Both the position numbers and the translations under genes were made by a program. The notes under the pieces were generated by a model. It was not told the origin of the DNA and did no database searches. It saw nothing but the letters and a program-made list of their open reading frames with translations. From Clostridium_AD estertheticum_D (lineage in GTDB: Bacteria > Bacillota > Clostridia > Clostridiales > Clostridiaceae): a stretch of 64,000 nucleotides of DNA. This document shows, piece after piece, positions 1-7,783 of the stretch (the stretch's first letter is position 1; every line of letters begins with the position of its first letter). Location of the stretch: NCBI RefSeq assembly GCF_018861295.1, contig NZ_JAHLDM010000011.1:1-64000 (forward strand). Direction: 5' to 3'.

Positions 1-54
1 TTAATTATGAGCTACTCATGAAATAATTATACTTGTAGCTTATTATAAAAAATT

Positions 55-80
55 AGCTTGTTTAGAATACTAAACAAGCT
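55..80. terminator. Perfect 11-bp hairpin, probable terminator
   Basis: AGCTTGTTTAG and CTAAACAAGCT flank a 4-base AATA loop. The T-rich side lies to the left (read on the minus strand), so it fits a minus-strand terminator better than a plus-strand one, but no minus-strand gene is visible to its right. A smaller hairpin (ATGAG-CTA-CTCAT) sits at 7-19. The gene it serves is unknown. Confidence 0.45.
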
Positions 81-123
81 CTATGTTACAATGATATTGT
101 TTCTTACGGTTCTTAGTTCAATG

Positions 124-195
124 AGAACTGGACCGCTTTTGCGGTTTACAATCGCCCACTTCTATAAGTGGTGAGTATGTTGAATATGCAGTTCT
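124..195 (+). ncRNA. Structured RNA-like element, three-way junction
   Basis: A closing stem AGAACTG (124-130) pairs with CAGTTCT (189-195). It encloses two compact hairpins, CCGC-TTTT-GCGG and CCACTT-CTAT-AAGTGG. A competing hairpin, GTTCT with AGAAC, overlaps the 5' strand of the closing stem. At 72 bases the size is tRNA-like, but there is no T-arm GTTC motif and the D-loop is too short, so I do not call a tRNA. The terminal hairpin followed by GTTGAA resembles the right end or guide-RNA tail of IS200/IS605-type elements; that resemblance is from memory and unverified. No tnpB reading frame is present in 1-120. Confidence 0.4.
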
Positions 196-270
196 AATGC
201 TCAAAATAATTTAAAACAATTTATTTACTTGTGGTAATAATCATAAATATATATTATATTTTACTAGAAG

Positions 271-570
271 ATGATAAAATTGAAGGCAAATGAACTTTTA
301 AATTATAAAAACTGGGTTGTAGTTGTGGATGTATTAAATCAATCAAAATATGCTTATAAAATATTACTTTCTTTAAAAACAGATGGATTTAATGTAGTTG
401 GTGTAAATCCATCTATTGAAAATAAAGTATACAATAAAGGAAGTGAGTATTTAGTGGAAGTGTCTATTTACAATAAGCACACTTTCACTAAAATAATACA
501 TGGAGATAAAAAAAATTATGGGAAATACATTTTGTATTACTACTGGTATGACATATATACCATTTTATAA
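271..570 (+). pseudogene. CoA-binding (YccU-like) domain remnant
   Basis: The first ~50 residues read like the N-terminus of a YccU-type CoA-binding protein (LLNYKNWVVVVDVLNQ, then GFNVVGVNPS), normally about 125-140 residues long. After NKVYN the match stops and the frame runs through an inverted repeat into the next gene in another frame. The usual glycine-rich loop VVGDV/VVGAS is VVVDV here. No good ribosome site precedes the ATG at 271. I read it as a truncated, probably dead gene; a short expressed peptide is possible. Confidence 0.5.
453..489. repeat. 11-bp inverted repeat before the MBL gene
   Basis: AGTGGAAGTGT (453-463) pairs with ACACTTTCACT (479-489) with one G-U pair and a 15-base loop. 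It lies inside the tail of the CoA-binding remnant and ends 12 bases before the GGAG ribosome site of the metallo-hydrolase gene. No T-tract follows, so it is not a classical terminator; it may be a deletion scar or a leader hairpin. Confidence 0.45.
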
Positions 571-1393
571 AATTAATGAAAAAGAAATAATTATGTTGGA
601 TTCTGGATGGGCAAAAGGACAAAGACACGGAATTGATGAACTACTAGAAAATAACAACTTTAAGGTGGTTGCCATAATATGCAGTCATGCTCATGTTGAC
701 CATATAGGTAACAATACTTTTTTAAAGAATAAATTCAATTGTATAATCGCAATGCCAGCCTACGAAGCTCTTATTTGTAGTTCAGTTATAAATCTCAAGC
801 TTTATTACAGTAATCAAACATTATCTGATGTTGCGTTGCATTTTGGACATATGGTTTGTCAAACAGATATTATGATTTATGATAATCAAAACTCGATATA
901 TATATGTGGAGTTGAATTCAAAATTCTTCATACGCCAGGGCATAGTCCTTCACATATATGCATAACAACTCCAGATGATGTTGCCTATATTGGAGACGCA
1001 CTTATAAGTCATGAAGTCATGAATGGCTCTAAAATGCCCTATGCCTATATACTCACAGAAGATTTATTAAGCAAATCAAAACTTTATGACTTAAAATGTT
1101 CTAAATACATAGTTGCACATAAAGGTATATATAACGAAATTACAGGACTTATAACTGATAATATAAATTTCTATAAAAATAGAGCAAAAGCAATATATAC
1201 TCTCATAGTAGGGGCTATGACAATGCAAGATATTCTAAAAACTGTTATTGAAAATTTTAATATTAATATAAGCGATATATATAAATATACCCTAATTGAG
1301 CGAATGTTAAGGTCCTACGTTGAATATTTAAATGAAACAGGACTTATAGTTTTAAATATGAATAATGGATTCCTTAAATACTCAAAAGCCTGA
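518..1393 (+). CDS. Metallo-beta-lactamase-fold hydrolase
   Basis: This is a soluble MBL-fold hydrolase of about 291 residues. The metal-binding signature SHAHVDH is near residue 60, followed by a downstream His (HTPGHSP) and Asp (YIGDAL), as in glyoxalase II-like and lactonase-like members. The C-terminal ~90 residues are helical and may cap the active site. An in-frame ATG at 500 has no ribosome site, whereas the ATG at 518 follows GGAG, so I chose 518. The substrate cannot be told from sequence. It stands alone between a broken gene and its own terminator. Confidence 0.85.
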   Translation: MGNTFCITTGMTYIPFYKINEKEIIMLDSGWAKGQRHGIDELLENNNFKVVAIICSHAHVDHIGNNTFLKNKFNCIIAMPAYEALICSSVINLKLYYSNQTLSDVALHFGHMVCQTDIMIYDNQNSIYICGVEFKILHTPGHSPSHICITTPDDVAYIGDALISHEVMNGSKMPYAYILTEDLLSKSKLYDLKCSKYIVAHKGIYNEITGLITDNINFYKNRAKAIYTLIVGAMTMQDILKTVIENFNINISDIYKYTLIERMLRSYVEYLNETGLIVLNMNNGFLKYSKA

Positions 1394-1418
1394 GAGATAA
1401 TTTATTGTTTCTCAGGCT
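1387..1418 (+). terminator. Rho-independent terminator of the MBL gene
   Basis: AGCCTGAGA and TCTCAGGCT form a 9-bp stem that includes the TGA stop codon, with a loop of about 14 bases and a short T-rich 3' side. Confidence 0.7.
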
Positions 1419-1600
1419 TAATCTATTTATAAAAGTTAATATTAAAGAATATTTAGATGCCTATATCTATGATATAATTTACTGTATGATAAATGAGCAT
1501 AAAAGGTTTGGTGATAAAAATGTATACTTTTGAAATAATATACTGATATTATATGTTTATACAATAAAACTTAACAGAATATGGGGGAATAATAAAACTT

Positions 1601-2959
1601 ATGAAAAAGAATGTAAAAATAATGATAATTTTACTACTAATAGTCGTTTTGGGATCTAGTGGACTTTATACATATGTTAATTATAATACAAAAAAATGGG
1701 CAAGTCTTGTATACCCAGGTGTTAAAATCGGTGAATTAGATATATCTGGGAAAACACTAGCGCAGGCAAAAGATATGGTAACTCAGAAATATCAATCCAC
1801 TATGTTAAAGAAAAACGTAAATATTAAAACACCGCAGAAGACATATTCGTTAAACTTTGCAAAGATGAATGCAAAATATAATATTGATGATGTAGTTACT
1901 GAGGCTTTTAATTACGGCAAAACTTTATCACTATACGGAAAATATAAATTAATTAGAAAATCTGAAAACAAGGTAATTACTATGAAATTTACCTATAATT
2001 CTAAACCTCTAACAGATCTAATTTCTAATATGAAAAAAGAGATTAATAACACTCCTAAAAATGCAAGCATTTATATGAATGGCGATACCTTCATTGTTAC
2101 ACCTGACACTAAAGGATCTACACTTATGGATGATAAACTAAAAAAGGAAATCTTAAGTAAAATAAATGGCGACGTAAACTCTGGGGATATTCGTGTAAGC
2201 GCAGAAATTAAAACTACTTTAGCAACTGTAACGAAAGAAAAACTTCAAACTGTCAACACAAAACTCTCAAGTTTTTCTTCTGATTTTAGTACTTCAGCAT
2301 ATGGTAGATCCACTAATATAACCCTTGCAACAAAAATTATTAACGGAACTATTTTAATGCCTGGAGAAAGTTTTAGTTTCAACGACACTGTAGGTAAAAG
2401 AACAGCAGACAAAGGTTATCAGCCAGCACCCGTTGATATTGGTACCAAAGTAAGTTCCGATTATGGTGGTGGAATATGTCAAGTATCTACAGCATTATAT
2501 AATGCCATAATTAGGTCAAACATTAAATCTACTGAGAGGAATCATCATTCCATACCTTCAACTTATATACCACTAGGGAATGATGCAACAGTAGATTGGG
2601 GTAATTTAGACTACAAATTTACTAATACCTTAGGATATCCTGTTTTTATTGAGAGTATTGTGAACAATAAGATACTAACTTTTAATGTTTATTCTAATTC
2701 AAGTTTAGCCAATAAGTCTTATACTCTTGTGAATGATATATATGCTGCTGTTCAGCCTGGCCCTACTCAGTATATAGATGATGCTACTCTTCCTGTTGGT
2801 AGTATTGTTCAAGAACAATTTCCTTTGGTTGGATATAAAGTAAGAACATATAAAAATACAATTCAAAATGGTAATGTAATTAATCATGAACTAATTTCAA
2901 ATGATAGCTATCAGTTAAAAGCTGAGGTAATTAGAGTAGGTATAAAAAAAGTTAAGTGA
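1601..2959 (+). CDS. VanW family protein (YoaR-like), membrane anchored
   Basis: 452 residues. An N-terminal membrane segment (about residues 6-27) is followed by a putative peptidoglycan-binding region starting at the motif PGVKIGELDISG. The VanW domain (about 225-360) is recognisable from FSFNDTVGKRTADKGYQPAP and GGGICQVSTALYNA. The C-terminal ~80 residues may be a small beta domain of the G5 kind. By family it is an extracytoplasmic cell-wall protein of uncertain biochemical role; the VanW name does not imply vancomycin resistance. A GGGGGAA ribosome site lies upstream. The next small gene begins 28 bases after the stop and may be co-transcribed. Confidence 0.88.
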   Translation: MKKNVKIMIILLLIVVLGSSGLYTYVNYNTKKWASLVYPGVKIGELDISGKTLAQAKDMVTQKYQSTMLKKNVNIKTPQKTYSLNFAKMNAKYNIDDVVTEAFNYGKTLSLYGKYKLIRKSENKVITMKFTYNSKPLTDLISNMKKEINNTPKNASIYMNGDTFIVTPDTKGSTLMDDKLKKEILSKINGDVNSGDIRVSAEIKTTLATVTKEKLQTVNTKLSSFSSDFSTSAYGRSTNITLATKIINGTILMPGESFSFNDTVGKRTADKGYQPAPVDIGTKVSSDYGGGICQVSTALYNAIIRSNIKSTERNHHSIPSTYIPLGNDATVDWGNLDYKFTNTLGYPVFIESIVNNKILTFNVYSNSSLANKSYTLVNDIYAAVQPGPTQYIDDATLPVGSIVQEQFPLVGYKVRTYKNTIQNGNVINHELISNDSYQLKAEVIRVGIKKVK

Positions 2960-2987
2960 TCACCTATTCTAAAAAGGGGAAGTAAAT

Positions 2988-3161
2988 ATGCTAAATAAAA
3001 AAGTTATCGTAATTACATTAGGCATTATATTCATAATTACTTTTTCAGCTTTTTCTCCAAACACAGATACAAAGAAGGATAGCATTTATCCTACCGAGGG
3101 ACAATGGATAAACAATGATAATAATAACTCTTTTACAACATATATCATTGATTTAAAATAA
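2988..3161 (+). CDS. 57-residue exported peptide, unknown function
   Basis: A short gene with a good ribosome site (AGGGGAAG) 7 bases before ATG. The product starts MLNKK, has a hydrophobic stretch (about residues 6-23, VIVITLGIIFIITFSAF), then a polar, Asn-rich tail ending IIDLK. It looks like a signal anchor or an exported peptide. It follows the VanW gene closely on the same strand, which suggests one transcript. I do not recognise a family. Confidence 0.6.
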   Translation: MLNKKVIVITLGIIFIITFSAFSPNTDTKKDSIYPTEGQWINNDNNNSFTTYIIDLK

Positions 3162-3218
3162 TACAAATAACACGTAAAATCAGAGTATCAGCGCCTTAAC
3201 AGATAATAACTCAAGTAT

Positions 3219-3262
3219 TTAATTAGAATTTTATTAAATTTAACAAGATTCTAATTAATTTT
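3219..3262 (+). terminator. AT-rich hairpin, likely terminator
   Basis: TTAATTAGAAT (3219-3229) and ATTCTAATTAA (3248-3258) form a perfect 11-bp stem, followed by TTTTAATTATTT. It probably ends the VanW/small-peptide transcript. The stem has almost no G/C, which lowers confidence. Confidence 0.45.
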
Positions 3263-3340
3263 AATTATTTATTCTTGTAAAAAAAGGAATTTGGAAATAT
3301 TTGGAGAATACTTCTTATATATAATTAGGAGGCGCATACT

Positions 3341-3865
3341 ATGATCTATGATGCATTTAAAATTGCTAAGCATTTAAATATAAGTAAAGTAACCGCATAT
3401 GCTAAAATGAAACTACCTGAAGTAAAACCTTTTTTAATAACACACAATGGTAAAACCTGTGTAGATGAGAAAGGACTAGAGGCAATTAAACAATGCCTAA
3501 AATATAATCAAACCTCCGATTCAGAGGTAGCAGCTACTGTAGTTGCATCTAACGTAGTAAATTTATTAAAGGAAGATATGATTGAAACACTTAAAAATGA
3601 CATTGAATTTATTAAACAACAATTAAATGTAAAAGACGGGCAACTCTATGATATTAATAAATTATTAGAAAATACACAGATCCTCTTTAAACAAGAACAA
3701 GAGAAAAACAAAATTGTATTATCCCTGCCTCAAACCATTAAAGAACACGATATCCAATTAATTGATACACTAAACCAGTCTCTTGAAAAACAAAGAACTA
3801 AAGCATTAGCCGAAGAAGTTCTCCATAGAAAAAAAGGAATTTTCCATAGAATATTTGATAAATAA
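3341..3865 (+). CDS. HTH and coiled-coil protein (DUF536-like)
   Basis: 174 residues. The first ~55 look like a helix-turn-helix (YDAFKIAKHLNISKVTAYAKM). Residues about 75-165 are a long charged coiled coil, ending in a basic amphipathic segment (HRKKGIFHRIFDK). This layout matches DUF536-type proteins, many of them linked to plasmid replication or partition, but nothing here suggests a plasmid and the gene stands alone. A strong ribosome site (TTAGGAGG) precedes the ATG. DNA binding is inferred; the function is unknown. Confidence 0.6.
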   Translation: MIYDAFKIAKHLNISKVTAYAKMKLPEVKPFLITHNGKTCVDEKGLEAIKQCLKYNQTSDSEVAATVVASNVVNLLKEDMIETLKNDIEFIKQQLNVKDGQLYDINKLLENTQILFKQEQEKNKIVLSLPQTIKEHDIQLIDTLNQSLEKQRTKALAEEVLHRKKGIFHRIFDK

Positions 3866-3973
3866 AATATATATGACCTTGCTCTATGATAAGAGTATAA
3901 TGTACGTATACGGTATGCTTTTGCAAAAATAATAATTTTGTAATAATACTAAATCATTAGGAGGTAAATACAT

Positions 3974-4414
3974 ATGTTAAAACAAACAATAAAAGACGAT
4001 ATTATTAAATATATGAAAAGCAGGGATAAGATAAGACTAACTACTTTAAGAACTTTAATGGCTGACGTTAAAACTAAAGAAATGGATTCAAAGAAAGAAA
4101 TTGAAGAAATCGACCTAGTAAGTATTATTGAAAAAACAATTAAACAATTACATGAAACTCTCGACTATGCAAAACAAGCTAGTAACACAGAAATCATATC
4201 TGAATCAGAAATATCTATTGAAATGCTTTCGGTTTATATGCCAAAACAATTCACTGAAGATGAAGCAAAAGCAATCATCGCTGAGGTTATTGCTGAAAAT
4301 AGTTTCAAGGGTAAAGGTGACATGGGAAAAGTTATGAAGGCTATTATGCCAAAGCTCAAAGGTAAGTATGATAGTAGAAAGGTAAATCCACTTGTAATTC
4401 AGTTACTTTCATAA
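3974..4414 (+). CDS. yqeY: GatB/YqeY domain-containing protein
   Basis: 146 residues, the full length of the YqeY family. Characteristic segments are the N-terminal LKQTIKDDIIKYMKSRDKIRL, the central IEMLSVYMPKQFTEDEAKAI, and GDMGKVMKAIMPKLKGKYDS near the C-terminus. The fold is shared with the tail domain of the GatB amidotransferase subunit, so a tRNA-related role is usually assumed but not proven. The ribosome site is AGGAGG. The gene is followed at once by a bidirectional terminator shared with sigK. Confidence 0.9.
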   Translation: MLKQTIKDDIIKYMKSRDKIRLTTLRTLMADVKTKEMDSKKEIEEIDLVSIIEKTIKQLHETLDYAKQASNTEIISESEISIEMLSVYMPKQFTEDEAKAIIAEVIAENSFKGKGDMGKVMKAIMPKLKGKYDSRKVNPLVIQLLS

Positions 4415-4457
4415 ATAATTTAGGGTAGTAATATTTATATTACTACCCTAAATTATT
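4414..4457. terminator. Bidirectional terminator between yqeY and sigK
   Basis: AATAATTTAGGGTAGTA and TACTACCCTAAATTATT form a 17-bp perfect stem around an AT loop. It serves the convergent yqeY (plus) and sigK (minus) genes. Confidence 0.85.
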
Positions 4458-4469
4458 GTGTAAACTCAT

Positions 4470-5174
4470 TTATTCTAGAATATTATTACCTAATTCCTTA
4501 TTCAACTTCTTAAGTACTCTCTTTTCAATTCTAGAAATATATGACCTCGAAATCCCGAGTATTAATGCTATTTCTCTTTGAGTTCGAGGTTTACCATCGA
4601 TTAATCCATAACGCATTTGAATTATTACTTTTTCCCTCTCCTTCAAAACTACATTTATCTTACTATAAAGCCTTTTAATTTGTATTTTATTCTCTACTAT
4701 ATCGCTAATAGGATCTTCCTCGCTACGTAATACATCCATAAGGGATACCTCTTTTCCCTCTTTATCCGTGCCAATAGGGTCTTGCAGATACACTTCCCCT
4801 TTTATTTTCTTGTTACTGCGAATTAACATAAGTATCTCGTTTTCTATACACCTTGCAGCATAAGTCGCGAGCCTTATTCCCTTATTCATATTAAAGGAAT
4901 CAATAGCTTTTATAAGTCCCACCGTTCCAATAGATATGAGATCATCTACATCCTTTCCCGGGTAGGAATATTTTTTTACTATATGTGCTACTAATCTCAA
5001 ATTTCGTTCAACTAATGTACCTTTAGCTAATAAATCACCCTCCGCAAACTTTGTTAAATAGTATTTTTCCTCTTCCTCGCTTAGTGGTTGAGGAAATGAA
5101 TTGGTACCAGTTATATAAGCTGTTAAAAATGTAACATTTCCTATCATATCTAATAAACTATTTATGAAAAACAC
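4470..5174 (-). CDS. sigK: Sporulation sigma factor SigK, uninterrupted
   Basis: 234 residues. Sigma-70 region 2 reads LVERNLRLVAHIVKKYSY through GTVGLIKAIDSFN; the region 4 helix-turn-helix reads TQREIALILGISRSYISRIE. An N-terminal extension ending before NSFPQPLSEEEE matches the hydrophobic pro-sequence that is cleaved in pro-sigma-K. The factor drives late mother-cell gene expression in sporulation. The start is GTG with an AGGAGG site 8 bases upstream. The gene is whole, with no skin-type insertion, so no excision step is needed here. Confidence 0.93.
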   Translation of the reverse strand: MFFINSLLDMIGNVTFLTAYITGTNSFPQPLSEEEEKYYLTKFAEGDLLAKGTLVERNLRLVAHIVKKYSYPGKDVDDLISIGTVGLIKAIDSFNMNKGIRLATYAARCIENEILMLIRSNKKIKGEVYLQDPIGTDKEGKEVSLMDVLRSEEDPISDIVENKIQIKRLYSKINVVLKEREKVIIQMRYGLIDGKPRTQREIALILGISRSYISRIEKRVLKKLNKELGNNILE

Positions 5175-5333
5175 AGATGTTCCTCCTACTAGAGCTTATA
5201 GATATAATATGATTAATTATTTGTTTTCATGTTTTTAATATTTAATTTTACAATGTAACCATTTAAAACAGTCCCAAAATAAGTATTTTAGTTCTTATAT
5301 TATAACCTTATTCATTTTTTAAACTAATTATAT

Positions 5334-5648
5334 TTATTGCTTCATTTTCTCATCACTTAATAATGTAGTATTCTCGTCCAATAGTGTAGTATTCTCATTT
5401 ATTAGTCCCGTATTTTCTAATGACTTGCTAGCCTTTTTTACTAATTGAATAGACTTAGCTTCTATACAATGTGTCTTTTGTTTCTCAAATTTCTTCTTAC
5501 TATTAAATTTAGTAATTAGTCCAAGATTTATATACTCACTTAGATCTTCCTTAATGTAAATGTATATTCCAACTACTATGCTTGCCACCGCACCAAGACA
5601 TCCGATAACTAGAAGTATTACATATCTCATGTATAAATTTCTATCCAT
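5334..5648 (-). CDS. Small membrane protein with triple ENTxL tail
   Basis: 104 residues: one membrane segment (about 9-31), a basic linker, and a tail carrying three tandem 7-residue repeats at 78-98 (ENTGLIN, ENTTLLD, ENTTLLS). It starts 12 bases downstream of the membrane Ser/Thr kinase gene, so the two form an operon. Each repeat has Thr with Leu or Ile at +3, which fits phosphothreonine peptides bound by FHA domains; FHA domains occur in the nearby secretion locus. I infer a kinase substrate or FHA ligand. The topology (tail inside the cell) is the expected one but unproven. Confidence 0.75.
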   Translation of the reverse strand: MDRNLYMRYVILLVIGCLGAVASIVVGIYIYIKEDLSEYINLGLITKFNSKKKFEKQKTHCIEAKSIQLVKKASKSLENTGLINENTTLLDENTTLLSDEKMKQ

Positions 5649-5660
5649 ACACTCTCCCTC

Positions 5661-7607
5661 TTATTTTATTGATTTCTGAGCTTTAAGCTCTTTTATATGA
5701 TCTTCTAACAAACCAAATTGATCATCATTTATTGATCTATCATACCTTTTTAAGGCTAACTTATAATAAACATTCACCTTAGTATAATTTTTCTTTGTAG
5801 TTGGTGAATGAACTTCAATATTATAATAAAGTAATCCTAATTGGGTGTATCCCACATAATCATTAGGAAACATATCTATCATTTTTTGAAAAGTTTTTTC
5901 ACTATTTACATAACTTCCAATTTTTTCATATGCATTTCCAATAGAATAGTATCCATCTACTTTATTAAAACCATTATTTAAAGCTAGATTGTAGTATTCT
6001 AAACTTTTTTTCATTAAGGCAATATATTTAGCAGTACCCTCTTTAAGATTACCTGCTTTGTCATTATATGCTTTTCCAAGTCTTACATGCAGCTTATAGT
6101 CTCCTGTTGCATTGCCTGTTGCCTCCCCCACTGAATTTGCCTGTTCTAATAGTTTTATAACCTTATCAAAACTGTTTGGATAAATATCTTGATTACTTGT
6201 ATATATGTCTGTTAAGTCCATATAACTTCTAATTCTCACATCTGTGTCTGGCATAGTTTTAATGTAATTTTCAAGATTAGATATTATAGTTATTATTTCT
6301 TTTGATGATTTCTGCTCATATCCTAGTGTTTGAGCTGTATCCTTGTAAAATATTACAGATTTGTCTGTAGGATTTTCTATCATTCCATAATATTTATAAG
6401 CTTCCTTATAATTTTTTTCTTTAAAGAATGTATTTCCCATAAGGCTTAATATTCTTTCATCTTTAGCCACACTTAATTTTTTTAATATAACATTATCAAT
6501 TAAATAGCTAATACCTTTCTCTAATCTTTGATTTTCCTCAAGACTTGTATCTTCAAGATAGCTATTTGCTATATCTATATACGCTTCTGGTCTGTTACTA
6601 TTTTTTTCTACAGCTATATCAAATGTTGTAATAGCTTCATCATATTTTTTATCCGCTTTTAACTCTTCTCCAGTTTTAATAATACTGTTGTATTCTTTGA
6701 TATTTTCTCTTTGTATTCCGCAATTCCCACTAAAAATAAAAACACTTGATAAAACAAATGAAAATAGTATAATATACACTTTCAACATTTTCTTTCTTAC
6801 TAATTCTCTATATGCTGAATTTAGTTTATGAATATTTTCGAGATCAAAAATCATTTCTTTAACATTTTGATATCTAAGAGTTGGATCTTGTTTCGTGCAT
6901 TTTGAAATTATATATTCAAATCCTTCAGACAATAAAGGATTCATCTCTCGTGCTGGTTTAATTTCATATGGAGGATCATTTGGTCCTTTCCCTGTCGCTA
7001 GATGATATAAAGTAACACCTAAACTGTAAATGTCCGTCCTGGCATCCGTTTGATGACTTCCATATTGCTCTGATGCAGCATATCCTTTTGTACCAATACA
7101 TGTGGTATCTGTAGATACCTCTTCTTTGTACTCTCTTGCTATTCCAAAGTCAATCAACTTAATTTTACCAAGCGATGTAAGCATTAAATTTCCAGGCTTC
7201 ATATCTCTATATATAATAGGGTTAGGCTTTATACAATGCAAGTAATCAAGCACATCACAAATTTGCTTGGCCCAATCAATTACAGTTTTTTCTTCAAATA
7301 TACCAACCTCTTGTAATTGAATATCTAATGAAATACCATCTATATAATCTAGCACTACATAAATACTATCATCTATAGTAATTATATCTACTATTCTCGG
7401 TAATGCTGGATGATCTAATTTCTTGAGTATATTTGTTTCAGCCATTAAGTTTGATTTAGAATTAATTGTACTAACAGATACTTCTTTAATAGCCCATAAT
7501 TTTTGTAACTTTATATCTTTTGCAAGATAAACTGTACTCATCCCACCTTTACCTAAAACATCAAGAATTTGATACTTATTTTCAAAAACCTTTCCAATTA
7601 ATTCCAT
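5661..7607 (-). CDS. Membrane Ser/Thr protein kinase with TPR domain
   Basis: 648 residues. The Hanks-type kinase domain spans residues ~10-265: glycine loop GKGGMSTV (19-26), K41, catalytic loop YRDMKPGN (133-140, D135), DFG (153-155), and an activation loop with Ser/Thr 165, 166, 168 and 169 before GTKGYAASEQ. One membrane segment (about 276-296) follows, then ~350 residues of TPR repeats that would lie outside the cell. There are no PASTA repeats, so it is not the usual PrkC type. The next gene downstream is the small ENTxL protein, a likely substrate. A divergent surface-protein gene starts 176 bases away. Confidence 0.9.
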   Translation of the reverse strand: MELIGKVFENKYQILDVLGKGGMSTVYLAKDIKLQKLWAIKEVSVSTINSKSNLMAETNILKKLDHPALPRIVDIITIDDSIYVVLDYIDGISLDIQLQEVGIFEEKTVIDWAKQICDVLDYLHCIKPNPIIYRDMKPGNLMLTSLGKIKLIDFGIAREYKEEVSTDTTCIGTKGYAASEQYGSHQTDARTDIYSLGVTLYHLATGKGPNDPPYEIKPAREMNPLLSEGFEYIISKCTKQDPTLRYQNVKEMIFDLENIHKLNSAYRELVRKKMLKVYIILFSFVLSSVFIFSGNCGIQRENIKEYNSIIKTGEELKADKKYDEAITTFDIAVEKNSNRPEAYIDIANSYLEDTSLEENQRLEKGISYLIDNVILKKLSVAKDERILSLMGNTFFKEKNYKEAYKYYGMIENPTDKSVIFYKDTAQTLGYEQKSSKEIITIISNLENYIKTMPDTDVRIRSYMDLTDIYTSNQDIYPNSFDKVIKLLEQANSVGEATGNATGDYKLHVRLGKAYNDKAGNLKEGTAKYIALMKKSLEYYNLALNNGFNKVDGYYSIGNAYEKIGSYVNSEKTFQKMIDMFPNDYVGYTQLGLLYYNIEVHSPTTKKNYTKVNVYYKLALKRYDRSINDDQFGLLEDHIKELKAQKSIK

Positions 7608-7783
7608 AATTCAACCATCCAATCTTCATTTATATCATTTTACTATTTCAATTAGTTATTTATATTCAATGTTTTTATATTTATTTCTTTATTTGGTCTT
7701 TTATGTCTTATATGGTTGTATTATATCATATTTTGTTGTAAACTTAAATCATATTTGTTTATTAATCGAGGAGGAGATATTTT

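Noticed and set aside
124..195. tRNA gene
   Set aside because: The outer stem and size fit, but the D-loop is too short and no T-arm or proper anticodon loop is present.
4470..5174. Skin-type element in sigK
   Set aside because: The sigK reading frame is continuous from start to stop, so no intervening sequence exists here.
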